From Cylindrodendrum hubeiense (Eukaryota; Ascomycota; Sordariomycetes; Hypocreales; Nectriaceae): 64,000 bases of DNA. The stretch lies in contig JAANBB010000037.1 in the NCBI GenBank assembly GCA_014621425.1, forward strand, positions 118,224 through 182,223. Reading direction: 5' to 3'. Under the pieces are notes generated by a model. It was not told where the DNA came from, ran no database searches, and saw only the letters and a program-made list of their open reading frames with translations. Below are positions 25,712 through 34,816 of this stretch, piece by piece (within the stretch, counting starts at the first letter, position 1; each line of letters opens with the position of its first letter). Position numbers and translations under genes: made by a program.

Positions 25712-26203
25712 TTAATCGTTGCGCGCCAGTGGGCACCTCTTCTTGTAGGTCGAGCACTTTGCAGTGGGACGTCGAATCCCCGCCTGATGAAAAAAGAAGT
25801 CAATGTTCGGACCGAAACTGATGGAAGTGCCAATTGTGACTTTGCCGCCATTGATCGAAGAGCCGTAGAAAATGGTGTCGCTGCTCAGTTCAATCTGATG
25901 CTCAGTACCGTTTTTTGCAAACCTGCTGTTATCCGCGTGATCATTTTCGACAGGAAAGGTCGCTCGGAACTTGACAATGTGGGACATAAGGCGGGTGTTG
26001 AGATGTCCGTCAAAGGACACAGTGCCGTTGGAGAGGTCTCGGTCGGTACTGTTAGGAGTGTCAGGTTGGTCGTCGAACTCGTAGTATAGTTCAAAGATGA
26101 GAATTATGTTAGTGTGGCCTGCGCTGGCATTGTGACCATGGAGTTTGATTTTCTCCTTTTGTAATATGCTGGGATTGCTTCTGTTAGATCTTGTGATGTC
26201 CAT
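25712..26203 (-). CDS. Possible hypothetical protein (uncertain)
   Basis: A minus-strand frame open from 26275 could start at the internal Met at 26203 and give about 163 residues. The middle is beta-rich, with alternating polar/hydrophobic stretches such as IILIFELYYEFDDQPD and GGKVTIGTSISFGPNID. Beyond about 25790 an adjacent minus frame (25621-25851) continues for some 70 codons, so the true C-terminus could lie there after an intron or a frameshift next to a run of A. No family recognised. An overlapping plus-strand frame at 25649-26089 competes, so coding status is not secure. Confidence 0.3.
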   Translation of the reverse strand: MDITRSNRSNPSILQKEKIKLHGHNASAGHTNIILIFELYYEFDDQPDTPNSTDRDLSNGTVSFDGHLNTRLMSHIVKFRATFPVENDHADNSRFAKNGTEHQIELSSDTIFYGSSINGGKVTIGTSISFGPNIDFFFHQAGIRRPTAKCSTYKKRCPLARND

Positions 26204-26275
26204 GGTACTGATACCGCCCCTCTCTTCCTCCTCTCCCAACCCTGTCCAGCTCAGCAACTCAGCCTGGTTCAGCAC

Positions 26276-27073
26276 CGCCCGGCCGTGACTTAACTCAGCT
26301 CAAGTTCGGTCAGAATTTTAAGCCAAGCAGTGGATTGCTGCCTGTAATCTATTTTTATTTATCCCTGTTTTGTTTAGTTGAGTGCTGGAAGACAAGCAGG
26401 GCCATGCAGGCCTCTCAGCCGCAGCTACGAACAAGTCTGTAAATCTGCCTTACCACAAGTGATATGATTGGTCATTCCCGAGGAGGATCCTTACAAGACC
26501 TATCACATATCGCATAACACACAGGGGTCCTTGACTAAGTTGCTGCTTGCTAACCAGGTTGGGGACGGAAAACAAAGCACACCAAAAGTCAGCTTCACCC
26601 TCACCAAGCAATACTGTATTTAAAAAGAGCAGAAATCTTTTAGTAAATAAATTTATTATATGGGACCACATCAATATTCCTGTTTCTTTTCTTCAATAGG
26701 AGTGGATGCGGCCATCACAGTGTCAAGAAGGCTTTTGGCGTTCCCTGTTTTTTGGCCCCCACTTGCTGACCACAGCACTAGGCTGAATAAACTATGCTTC
26801 AAGCTTAGTGGACGAAACCCGAGAATCAGAATGTGACTCCGAAGTTATTACAGTATGAGCGATTATAAAAGCGTCGTCTGGCACACGAATTTGCTACTTG
26901 TAAACTTCTACATAGTGCATCGCCTTATTATTCCAACTACCGGAAAGCTTCGGCTTCCAGCCAATCCACATCTCTTACATCGCTAGCCCCGGCCGTCTGG
27001 CAAACACTATTCCAGATTGTGCCAAACCACATCGCGTGGTCTAACATGCCTCATTGGCATCGCAGCTGCAAAC
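26276..27073. other. Intergenic region upstream of the two-TM protein gene
   Basis: About 800 bp. The minus-strand frame at 26450-26674 has no signature. It presumably contains the promoter of the gene starting at 27074. Nothing else seen. Confidence 0.45.
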
Positions 27074-28552
27074 ATGGAGCACAAGTCAACCTTCACCTAC
27101 GCTGTATCCCGACCCTACCCGTTTCGATGGTTTACCCCGGTCGCTATAGTCGGTGGCATCATCTTCATCGTCTTATTCACTTTCCTGAACTACGCCTCAA
27201 GTAGTTACGAGCTCATTGTTCATAACTCCATAAATCCGAACGCGACGGTTTCTGGAGGCAGCTGGCTTCACCATTGGCCATCCTTTCTAACCACAAAGGT
27301 TCAGCCGAAATGTCAACCCACCGACCTCCCAGTAAACAGCCAGTTCTTCACCAACCAGACTGCCCTCAAATACACATTGACGAGCGTGTGGCAACAAGAC
27401 GAAGTTGATGGCGACCGGATGCTCTCGCCTTCACTATCGTACTATAATAATGTTCTTCAAGATTGCTTCATCACCGCCGTGGATGTGGACTTCGAGGCAT
27501 TGAGTCGATCTGGAAAACAATTCGCATACTCTGAATGGGGCGCCATAGTACGGACCTTCCTAACCTGTCAAATAATAAACCCAACTGGCCCAGTCCTGTT
27601 CAATCTCACGCAAACGTACGAGTACATCCCTGACACGATATCCTTCGGGTACATCTACCAGTTCCTAGGAACTGAATTTTTAAGCCGCAATCAAACAACT
27701 CGAGCAAGCCTCTGGTGGGGGGAGTCCCTTATGTCAACGTACTGGGGCTCAGCGACGTGGCAGATGCAGCTGGCGCGTCAAAACCAAACAAATTCAGGGG
27801 ATTTCGGTGTAAGTAAGGGAACTGTGGCGTTTACTCGCAACGAATCTGTCTCCGATATAAGAAATTTAAACTTCTTTAGTATAGATTATCGCTTCCTTGT
27901 TGACCGTGGTGGCGGTGTTTATGATGTGGTTTGTTGTCCACCAATTTCAAAACCCCTGACAGCGGAGGTTTTAACGGACGCAAACGTATTTCCAAACGCC
28001 TGGGTCACGATAGATATACTAGCAAAAGCGGCTTACTCGACTGTCCTGACAGACATGGGCCAAACAGCAGCGACACCTAATATACTTACCGACGCTACAC
28101 TCCTCGCCCATTTCACGGCCAACTTCTCGGACATAGCCATGGCCAATTTCAAACCCGGACCTGCCAACGATAGCTTCAGCGTGCTCAGTGAAACTACCGG
28201 GCCATTGGGTACCACTCCATCTGTCATCTCAACAACATACATCTGTCAGGTACCACGACTCAAGTCAGCAGCTAGCCTCATAGTTGCGATCCTTGTGGCC
28301 GACCTAGTACTTCTGCAAGCCGTCTGGCAGCTGTATAAGCTCGTGGCAGAAGCATTCGTGGTCATGAAGAAGCCGTCTGCAAACTATTGCGAGGGATGCT
28401 TGAAGGTTCATAGGAGTGACTCGCGCGGCAGTCCGGCTACATCGCTATTAGCGAGGAACAATGTTAGCTCCGAATACCATGCCCTTGTCGACAGTACCGG
28501 TTTCTCAAGCCGAGATGATGATATACGACAGCACACATCCAACGAGCCCTAG
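27074..28552 (+). CDS. Two-TM membrane protein of unknown function
   Basis: Intronless frame. The start at 27074 (MEHKSTFTYAVSRPYPFRWF) is preferred over 27017, because a hydrophobic segment, PVAIVGGIIFIVLFTFLNYA, then follows a short basic N-terminus. This gives 492 residues. After that first TM (about residues 24-43) comes a domain of about 350 residues with many N-x-S/T sequons and several cysteines, so it is probably extracytoplasmic. A second TM (AASLIVAILVADLVLLQAVW, about residues 398-418) and a cytosolic tail with CEGC follow. I do not recognise a named family. The topology suits a plasma-membrane or secretory-pathway protein. Neighbours give no functional hint. Confidence 0.75.
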   Translation: MEHKSTFTYAVSRPYPFRWFTPVAIVGGIIFIVLFTFLNYASSSYELIVHNSINPNATVSGGSWLHHWPSFLTTKVQPKCQPTDLPVNSQFFTNQTALKYTLTSVWQQDEVDGDRMLSPSLSYYNNVLQDCFITAVDVDFEALSRSGKQFAYSEWGAIVRTFLTCQIINPTGPVLFNLTQTYEYIPDTISFGYIYQFLGTEFLSRNQTTRASLWWGESLMSTYWGSATWQMQLARQNQTNSGDFGVSKGTVAFTRNESVSDIRNLNFFSIDYRFLVDRGGGVYDVVCCPPISKPLTAEVLTDANVFPNAWVTIDILAKAAYSTVLTDMGQTAATPNILTDATLLAHFTANFSDIAMANFKPGPANDSFSVLSETTGPLGTTPSVISTTYICQVPRLKSAASLIVAILVADLVLLQAVWQLYKLVAEAFVVMKKPSANYCEGCLKVHRSDSRGSPATSLLARNNVSSEYHALVDSTGFSSRDDDIRQHTSNEP

Positions 28553-29970
28553 CATTGGTAAATGCAAGTTACTTTGGATCCTAGCCCCAACCCGAGCACT
28601 AAGTCTAATCTTAAATTCATTTGCAGAGACGAGTTATGTTTTGCGACACAAGACTCTAAAAAGATTCCAACTCCTACAGTTGGATGGTGGAAAGTAAACA
28701 ACATGCTCATAGTGCTATAGTTTCTCTGTAGTATTTTGGGCGTCTGCACCTGTATGGAAGGCGGGTGCAACTTTGACGCGCAATACCTTGCTCTTAATTA
28801 AATGAGTGTCATACACCCCTTGGGCGAGGGATTAAGAAATTTTGGTACCAAATATTGAGAGAGCCAAAATGTTTGGGAGAAAGATCACAGAGCAAATTAT
28901 GTTATCATATTGATCGATATGCTTAGGATTTTGAAGCTGGATTGACAGATAGATATTAAAATGTTCCTGGGCTATTTTATGTGTTGTTTGTTTTGACAGA
29001 TTACTTTACAATATTTTCAAAAAGCTTTGCTCTTGAAGAATGTTCTTTCCAGTTTAGGATGGGAATTAAAGGGTTTAGCCATGATAGCAAAATATTTTAG
29101 TTCTTATTCTTTGCCACTTTGACTTTGCCCAGAACACACCACTTTCTATTCAAGGAGCCATTAATTCCTTTCCCAAACACTTTAAAGATGAATTCACTTC
29201 GGTATATAGGAATCACCCCCAATTATTATCTCTTGTCGGCAATAGAGAGTGGTTAATAGTCATTAGACATCTCAAAGCTACCAACCTGGAGTTAGCTATC
29301 TGCTACAGGCCAGGGAGACTTAGATCAGCTAGAGATCCTTGGAAACCTACCCGGGCAATTATTCTCTGCCGCTTATTGGATTTTACATCCTTTATGAGAA
29401 CAAGGATGAAATCAAGGAACCCGGGGAATATCTATCAGCACACAACATCCACATCTAGAACATCAGCAGTACATCCTCCCTGGGTATGAGGATAACACGG
29501 CTTCTCATTTAGAATAAACAATGGCTTCCATTAATTATCTCATAGTCGCTTTGGCTAGCATACTCAATGAAGACAGGCCAAGAGGTTGATATTCCTGGTG
29601 TGTGAAAGCTAAATACAGAATCAGGTCGAATATCCTGATATAGGCAAGCTGGAAGCTCGCAACAGGGTCCAATTATATCTGTCTTCTAAGAAAAGGCCCT
29701 AGTATTATCCGATAAGGATGATCAGCTTTATGGTAACATAAGGGATGTTCGAGTGATTTCCATCGTCCACGCGAACACTCAAGCTATAAGTCGTCGTGGG
29801 TCAACATTTCGTAATACACGGCCAAGTCACCGTGGCTGGAGCGGGCTGCTAATAAGTGCTGGAGTGTCTTCACGAGAAGCTGAAATTCGTCTCAGCACGC
29901 AACGGTTACTCTGAACTGATATGATTGGTATGAATCTGGGATGTGGTCTCGCTAATAGGGCTTGAGGACA
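28553..29970. other. Gene-poor interval left of the LTR
   Basis: About 1.4 kb with no supported gene. Composition is AT-leaning. No long frames occur on either strand. Decayed transposon sequence is possible but I cannot assign it. Confidence 0.4.
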
Positions 29971-29975
29971 GTAGG

Positions 29976-30269
29976 TGTCAGAAGGAACAGGGATATCTGA
30001 CACAGCTAGCAGAGCTGTAACTCCCTAAGGATCAGGACCGGACCCGCAGGTCCGTTAGGATCCGGATCGGACCCGCAGTTCCGTTAGGATCCGGAACGGA
30101 CCCGCAGATCCGTTAGGGTCCGGATAGGAGCCGCATCTTAGCTCTGATCTTGACCTCCCTACGAGCCCTAAACATCTGTATAAAAGACAGTCTGTGAGAC
30201 CGTCAGCTAGATAGAAGGGCAAGAGATTCCATCGTCAAATTGCAATACATTCATTTATACAGTTCAATA
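29976..30269 (+). mobile_element. Probable solo LTR of a retrotransposon
   Basis: A 294-bp segment starts TGTCAGAAGG and ends TTCAATA. It is flanked by a 5-bp direct repeat GTAGG at 29971-29975 and 30270-30274, as expected for a target-site duplication. LTRs usually end in CA; here the end is TA, explainable by one C-to-T change. Internal layout fits an LTR: a U3-like part with tandem repeats, then a TATA box (TATAAAAG at about 30179) and a short R/U5-like part. No second copy or internal polyprotein was seen, so it would be a solo LTR. Family unknown. Confidence 0.6.
30029..30140. repeat. 29-bp tandem repeats (about 3.8 copies)
   Basis: Units at 30029-30057, 30058-30086 and 30087-30115, plus a diverged partial unit at 30116-30140. 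The consensus runs GGATCCGGANCGGACCCGCA followed by GNTCCGTTA. Each unit contains an inverted repeat; in unit 1, CGGACC and GGTCCG are exact with a CGCA loop. The array lies upstream of the TATA box inside the putative LTR, like U3 enhancer repeats of retroelements. Confidence 0.8.
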
Positions 30270-30274
30270 GTAGG

Positions 30275-31878
30275 GGGAAGGGCCTTGGGCTTCCGTCCAT
30301 TAAACACAAGGGACGGAACTGCGCTAGTTGGTTTAGAAAACACTGTTCATACTTTTGCCGGGTTATAGGCCTCGTCGTTTTTGGGAACTCTAATAGCTAG
30401 GGTAATAGTTTATAGATATTACCCCGTACCGCTATTCTATACTATCATTCTGTTCTACAACATCATTGATTGCATAATAAATCATGTATTTAATTCGGCC
30501 TATTATATATACAAATACATTGCTCAATATTCACTGGGTGTGGGATGGGACAGGCACAAGAGACAATCAGAGACCACACACCCCACTTATAGAACAGGTG
30601 TTTTGACTGGTAATACCAGCACAATAGCAATACATCCGCAATATAGGTATAGGCGCAGATAAGGCACTCTCAAAATGAACAAAACAGACAAGCCAGATTA
30701 ATACTATATATTAGTATTATCTGATTAAACAGGTCACAAAGTAATAACGCTTCGTAAATTGAGCTTGCTAGAAAATCATGCTCCTGAGCACTCATGATAA
30801 GAATTGAAGGTGATAATCGTAGACGAATTCAATCGCGATACCTCAATCTTACTCTACAACTCTCAATTACTGGCTAGTTAATCATATCCCATGACCTCAA
30901 TGCAGATCGGAACAGTCTATAAGAGGCAGTCCGGATCAAATGGGCTTATATTCTAGGTGATACGCTCAACTAGGAATCCCTCTGAAGGTACTCCGCACTG
31001 TATGACTAAGAAACCCCAACACATCACACAGTTTATACACTGCTTGAAATCTTGGGATAAGCTCACACGGGCTTTGAGCTGCTTTCGTTCTATCTCTTTG
31101 AGTGCCCAAATGCTTGTGGGGCCACCTGGAACAAATCTAATTTGAGCCGGAACATAGCCCAGATAGTAAATACCTCATATGACGCTGGACTCTCGCATAA
31201 TTATTGGTATCTGTCAAACTCGGGGAAGTCTCGAGTTGCCCCACAAGCATCTGCGCCCTCAAAGAGATTGGCTCGGCACCAGCTGTAGCAAAGGTTCCAC
31301 CAGCCTCGTATACATATTAGGAAGGTGTTTTTGGCTACATAAGTAGTAGTACGATAAGAAATGCTACTGAGGCCATACAGCTGCAGGAAGGTGTGTATCA
31401 AGGCTGTGTTAAGCAGCTCACTCTAGAACCCAGACCCCACCAAGCTGAGTTAGGCCCTGCAGGTCATTTATTATCACGGATAATCGGCATTTACATAACA
31501 TCATGGGGCCAAATTTCTCCTTTTGATTTCCAAAAGTGTTTGGTATCTATTTTGAAATGTGCTTGACCGATATACACTAATTACAAAAGGTCCTTAGAGT
31601 TACCCCCTTCTGACGGGAATCAGGATATTATACTGGCCGTGTGGTACGAGAATACATTCGGTTAAGAGGAATTCTCGTGTTCGGAAGAGATTACATCTTC
31701 CGGTTTTTGAGGTTGTTATAAGCGCCCGTAAGAAAATGCAGCCACAAAGGGATTGGCAGGCTCTACGTGAGAGACTTTTGTTGATTCTTCGCACTACAGT
31801 ACACGAGTTTTAAAAGTTCCTGATGTCACGTGTACAAATTACGAACCCGCAAGGCTTTTATATCACACTAAAATTACG
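30275..31878. other. Gene-poor interval between LTR and secreted protein gene
   Basis: About 1.6 kb without a supported gene. It contains an imperfect inverted duplication at 31092-31268. Short frames (30381-30662, 31600-31794) lack features. A TTTTATAT stretch close to 31856 may be a promoter element of the next gene. Confidence 0.4.
31092..31268. repeat. Imperfect 34-bp inverted repeat carrying a coding-like fragment
   Basis: Arm 1 (31092-31125) and the reverse complement of arm 2 (31235-31268) match at about 30 of 34 positions, with 109 bp between. Similarity trails off outward on both sides. One reading of each arm gives related peptides (ISLSAQMLVG and ISLRAQMLVG), another gives LFECPNACGAT and LFEGADACGAT. 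This looks like two inverted, decayed copies of one source sequence. Confidence 0.6.
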
Positions 31879-32376
31879 ATGCTTCTCTTTCAACTTTTCA
31901 TTACCACTGTGGCTCCTCTCGTGATGGCAACTTCTTCGGCCTCGCCCTCTGAACAGGGGGTTGATATAGATGATGCTACTCCAGAGGGTACTCGAAATAT
32001 CCATATGTGGACCAATGATACGCACCAGAAGACGATGATTAAATTCCTACATGTCCCGAACACTTACACCTTGATCGATGTCAAGCATGTGGATCATGTT
32101 GGAGCATTTTACACGTTTAAGAACGGAGATACTTGGTTGACTCTGGATAACAAACGCCTCTTCCTTACCCCAGATATGGACGAACCCAATGTCGAGAGAG
32201 GGTCTGAGGATACCGAGGACTGGCCCATCATGAGCCCCGAAGAGCTTAAAGAGGCTCTTGCAAATCATCCCTCGTACGAGGATCTCGATGCTATGTGGCA
32301 AGAGCTCCAGGCGAAGCGGCGTGCTGTGAACACCCTCGAAAGGCGCAGCTCATGTAAAATCGTACGTTGCACCTAG
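31879..32376 (+). CDS. Small secreted protein with dibasic sites and Cys-containing tail (possible peptide precursor)
   Basis: Predicted 165 residues. Residues 1-21 (MLLFQLFITTVAPLVMATSSA) form a signal peptide. A body of about 120 residues follows, acidic near 100-125 (EPNVERGSEDTEDWPIMSP), with one likely N-glycosylation site (NDT). The last 25 residues contain KRR and RR sites of the kind cut by Kex2/KexB, leaving a tail SSCKIVRCT. The frame stops at TAG 32374-32376 and then stays open for 48 more codons that include four further cysteines. Alternatively a GTACGT donor at 32361 with an AG near 32412 would replace the tail. Architecture resembles the secreted protein at 36712-37104. Function unknown; no toxin or effector family is recognised. 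Confidence 0.65.
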   Translation: MLLFQLFITTVAPLVMATSSASPSEQGVDIDDATPEGTRNIHMWTNDTHQKTMIKFLHVPNTYTLIDVKHVDHVGAFYTFKNGDTWLTLDNKRLFLTPDMDEPNVERGSEDTEDWPIMSPEELKEALANHPSYEDLDAMWQELQAKRRAVNTLERRSSCKIVRCT

Positions 32377-32523
32377 AGCTATCAGTGTTATACATTGTCA
32401 ACTGTTAACATAGATTGTTATCGTTGTAACTTAAGGGGCCATAAGTGTACGATTCGGAGGCTGATGCCCAACTCAATTGGACCTATTAGTGGTATGCAGA
32501 GTGACAAGGTGCAGGAAGAATAG
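32377..32523 (+). other. In-frame open continuation after the stop of the secreted protein
   Basis: Forty-eight sense codons follow the TAG in the same frame, ending at TAG 32521-32523. Together with the two cysteines before the stop, the spacing would be C-x4-C-x5-C-x9-C-x2-C-x6-C, counting the stop as one position. It may mark a nonsense mutation in a cysteine-rich tail, but could be chance or lie partly in an intron. The remaining 298 bp to 32821 show nothing. Confidence 0.35.
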
Positions 32524-32821
32524 TCAAAGAGTAAGGATATTGGGGAGCATCATACATGATAGTTGTAAGCTTTTTTTGGGCTATGATTTCTGCTTAGTCT
32601 AACTTCATATTCAACATAGCTTCTTTCGTGTTGTCTCAATTTCATTGTTAGCTTGAACATTACCTGTGCTTCTTTTACAATGACAGTTTTATCATGGCGT
32701 CTTATATACCTCTCTCACTTTGTTTGCATGCTATATCAGCCTCAACAGTATGTAGATAAGTATCTCTCTCTCTCAATTTGTCATTTAACAAGAAGATACT
32801 ATGTTCCCAGTTTAAAACAGG

Positions 32822-34123
32822 TCATTTACCCAGAAGCCGGTTTGCTGCCCGCTCGCCACTCAACACCGCCGCTTCTACACCCGCATGGGCGAAATAATCA
32901 CCAGCGAGAACAATACCATTGGGCATTTCGGCATGCAATGAATTCAACGTAGTAAAGTGACCCGGCGGCGAGAGCGAAAGCCCACGCTTGTAGTGGAATA
33001 TCTCGATAAAGTCAGGCTCAGGAGCAGCGCCGAAAACCTCGGTAACAGCTATCAGTGCTTCGTCCTTGATATCCTCGTCGGTCATATTCTCCAACGGCGG
33101 CGTATAGAAGTACACACCGACCGCTTCGCCACCAGGGGGGACCGAATTTGGATGGCGACGGCTCAGCAGTACGCAAGCACCCCAATTCCTCAGGTCCGTC
33201 GCAGGCAGCGCGACGGAGGCCGGGAAGTTCGGCCAAGGGTTTTTCTTGTAACAGAGCTGGACGTGAGCGTATTCGGAGTAGCGACAATTGCGAAGCTTGA
33301 CTGCCGAATCCTGTGGGATGATATTGGCAAGGAGATCCGCGGCCACTCCAGGCTCGGACGCCATCACTAGGCCGTCCACATCATAAGACTTGCCGCCAGC
33401 GTCGACCATGTAGCCGCCGCCATCGCGGGCGTGAACAGCCTGAACCGAGCAGGACAGGTGCAGATCAAGACCGGGAGTGCCTTCGATAAGCCACTCACTG
33501 AACTGTCCAACACCCTCGGGTGGCACTTGCAGCGACAACTTGTAGAATTGCTGAACGACACCTTGGAACAGTGGGGTTGATTGCCACGCCAGCGGAACCG
33601 CATAGAGGAAGCCCATGTAAGGCAAAGTCAGATAATTAGTGGCCTTTTTTCCGAGTACACGGTCAGACCAGATGTCCAGTGTCTCGCCATGGTCGTACTG
33701 GGCGAGCTCGGCGCCGTCGAACAGCGACTTTGGGCCCGGTGAAATTAACTGCCTGACGACGGCAATCACAATTTTCAGCCTATCGAAGATATTGAACACT
33801 GGCATCATGATGAAGCTCGTGACATTGTCGAAACGCGCGGTATAGCGCTGGCGGTCCCAGTCCACGATATGCGTGGTGGGTTTCCAGGGCACCACATCCT
33901 TGTCGTGACCTAGTTCTTTCAGAATCGCATTGGTACGAGGATAGATGCCTCCCATCAAAAACAATGCGCCAGTCCCAAGGTTGAAGCCTTCCTTGCGGAT
34001 CTGGCTGGTGCGTCCGCCGATTCGATTGTCGCGCTCGAAGAGGTGCACGTCGCACCCGAATTTGCGCAGTGTATAGGCGGCCGTACAGCCGGCTGGTCCG
34101 CCACCGATAACTGCTACTCTCAT
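32822..34123 (-). CDS. FAD-dependent amine oxidase/desaturase-like oxidoreductase
   Basis: Predicted 433 residues, no introns. The start is placed at 34123, so that the dinucleotide-binding strand VAVIGGGPAGCTAAYTL begins at residue 3. The 29-codon upstream extension to 34210 has no features. After the GxGxxG loop come the second FAD-binding strand ERDNRIGGRTSQ, a long substrate domain with a hydrophobic patch (FIMMPVFNIF), and the C-terminal FAD signature NGIVLAGDYFAHAGVEAAVLSGERAA. This is the protoporphyrinogen-oxidase/amine-oxidase/phytoene-desaturase superfamily. It is divergent from a second, more distant member at 34817, sharing a 693-bp promoter, which suggests joint expression. Substrate unknown. 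No signal peptide, so likely cytosolic. Confidence 0.82.
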   Translation of the reverse strand: MRVAVIGGGPAGCTAAYTLRKFGCDVHLFERDNRIGGRTSQIRKEGFNLGTGALFLMGGIYPRTNAILKELGHDKDVVPWKPTTHIVDWDRQRYTARFDNVTSFIMMPVFNIFDRLKIVIAVVRQLISPGPKSLFDGAELAQYDHGETLDIWSDRVLGKKATNYLTLPYMGFLYAVPLAWQSTPLFQGVVQQFYKLSLQVPPEGVGQFSEWLIEGTPGLDLHLSCSVQAVHARDGGGYMVDAGGKSYDVDGLVMASEPGVAADLLANIIPQDSAVKLRNCRYSEYAHVQLCYKKNPWPNFPASVALPATDLRNWGACVLLSRRHPNSVPPGGEAVGVYFYTPPLENMTDEDIKDEALIAVTEVFGAAPEPDFIEIFHYKRGLSLSPPGHFTTLNSLHAEMPNGIVLAGDYFAHAGVEAAVLSGERAANRLLGK

Positions 34124-34816
34124 AGTATAACTAGTTTTGTCAGAAACATCGGGCCTCGACCCGAGATAATGTTGGAATAATGTCCACAAGGTTATATAGT
34201 AATAGGTCATGAACGGATCTTCGGGTAGGCTACCACGCAGCGATAACCCGTGAGGGGCTGTGTAGGATAATTACTATGGAATGGGCCTCGGGTACTACAA
34301 ACATAAATCCCGAAGCCGGCTAAGATATACTCTGTTCGATATTAATTTCCGTCGGCTCCGAGGCTGAGAGCAATTTCCGTGCCGTCGTGGCCAATCATGA
34401 ACGGCCGAAGACAGGGCAGGCACGGAGTTTGGCAACTTGGACGCCGACTCAAACACCGGTACAGGGTACTTGTGCACGCACTCCCGGCGCAGGACTTTGC
34501 AAGACTAGGTGCCGCCATGAACACAATGCAACTTCCAGACTCCCTCACTCCCTCGGGGAGGCAAAGATTAGGGCCGCTGCTATGTCTCGTATCCCTTTGC
34601 TTGGAACCTGCCTTGCATGTGTTATCTCAGCTCCGGCCCCTCCCGCTTCGGGTTCGGGTTCGGGTTCGGGTTCATTACAACTCCCCGGAATGCCGGCCAG
34701 TTTTTACATGCAAGATCAGTCGACGAAGTGATTGTTAAAAAGTCCGGAAAACGAACTGCTACTACTTTCAATACCTTCCTATCCTCATCGTTAATCTGTC
34801 TTAGTCGTCGAAGCCA
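34124..34816. promoter_or_regulatory. Shared divergent promoter of two FAD oxidoreductase genes
   Basis: A 693-bp interval between the two start codons. The many short frames on both strands have no features. A hexamer microsatellite lies at 34647-34673. Expected to drive both genes. Confidence 0.5.
34647..34673. repeat. (TTCGGG)4 hexamer microsatellite
   Basis: Four TTCGGG units plus TTC. It differs from the common fungal telomere unit TTAGGG at one position, but there is no sign of a telomere here. Confidence 0.85.

Noticed and set aside
30029..30140. Tandem repeats with short palindromes considered as a CRISPR array.
   Set aside because: Units are contiguous with no spacers, the host is a fungus, and the array lies in an LTR-like element.
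34295..34738. Several overlapping frames on both strands in the divergent FAD promoter.
   Set aside because: No domains; one includes an FG repeat created by the TTCGGG microsatellite.
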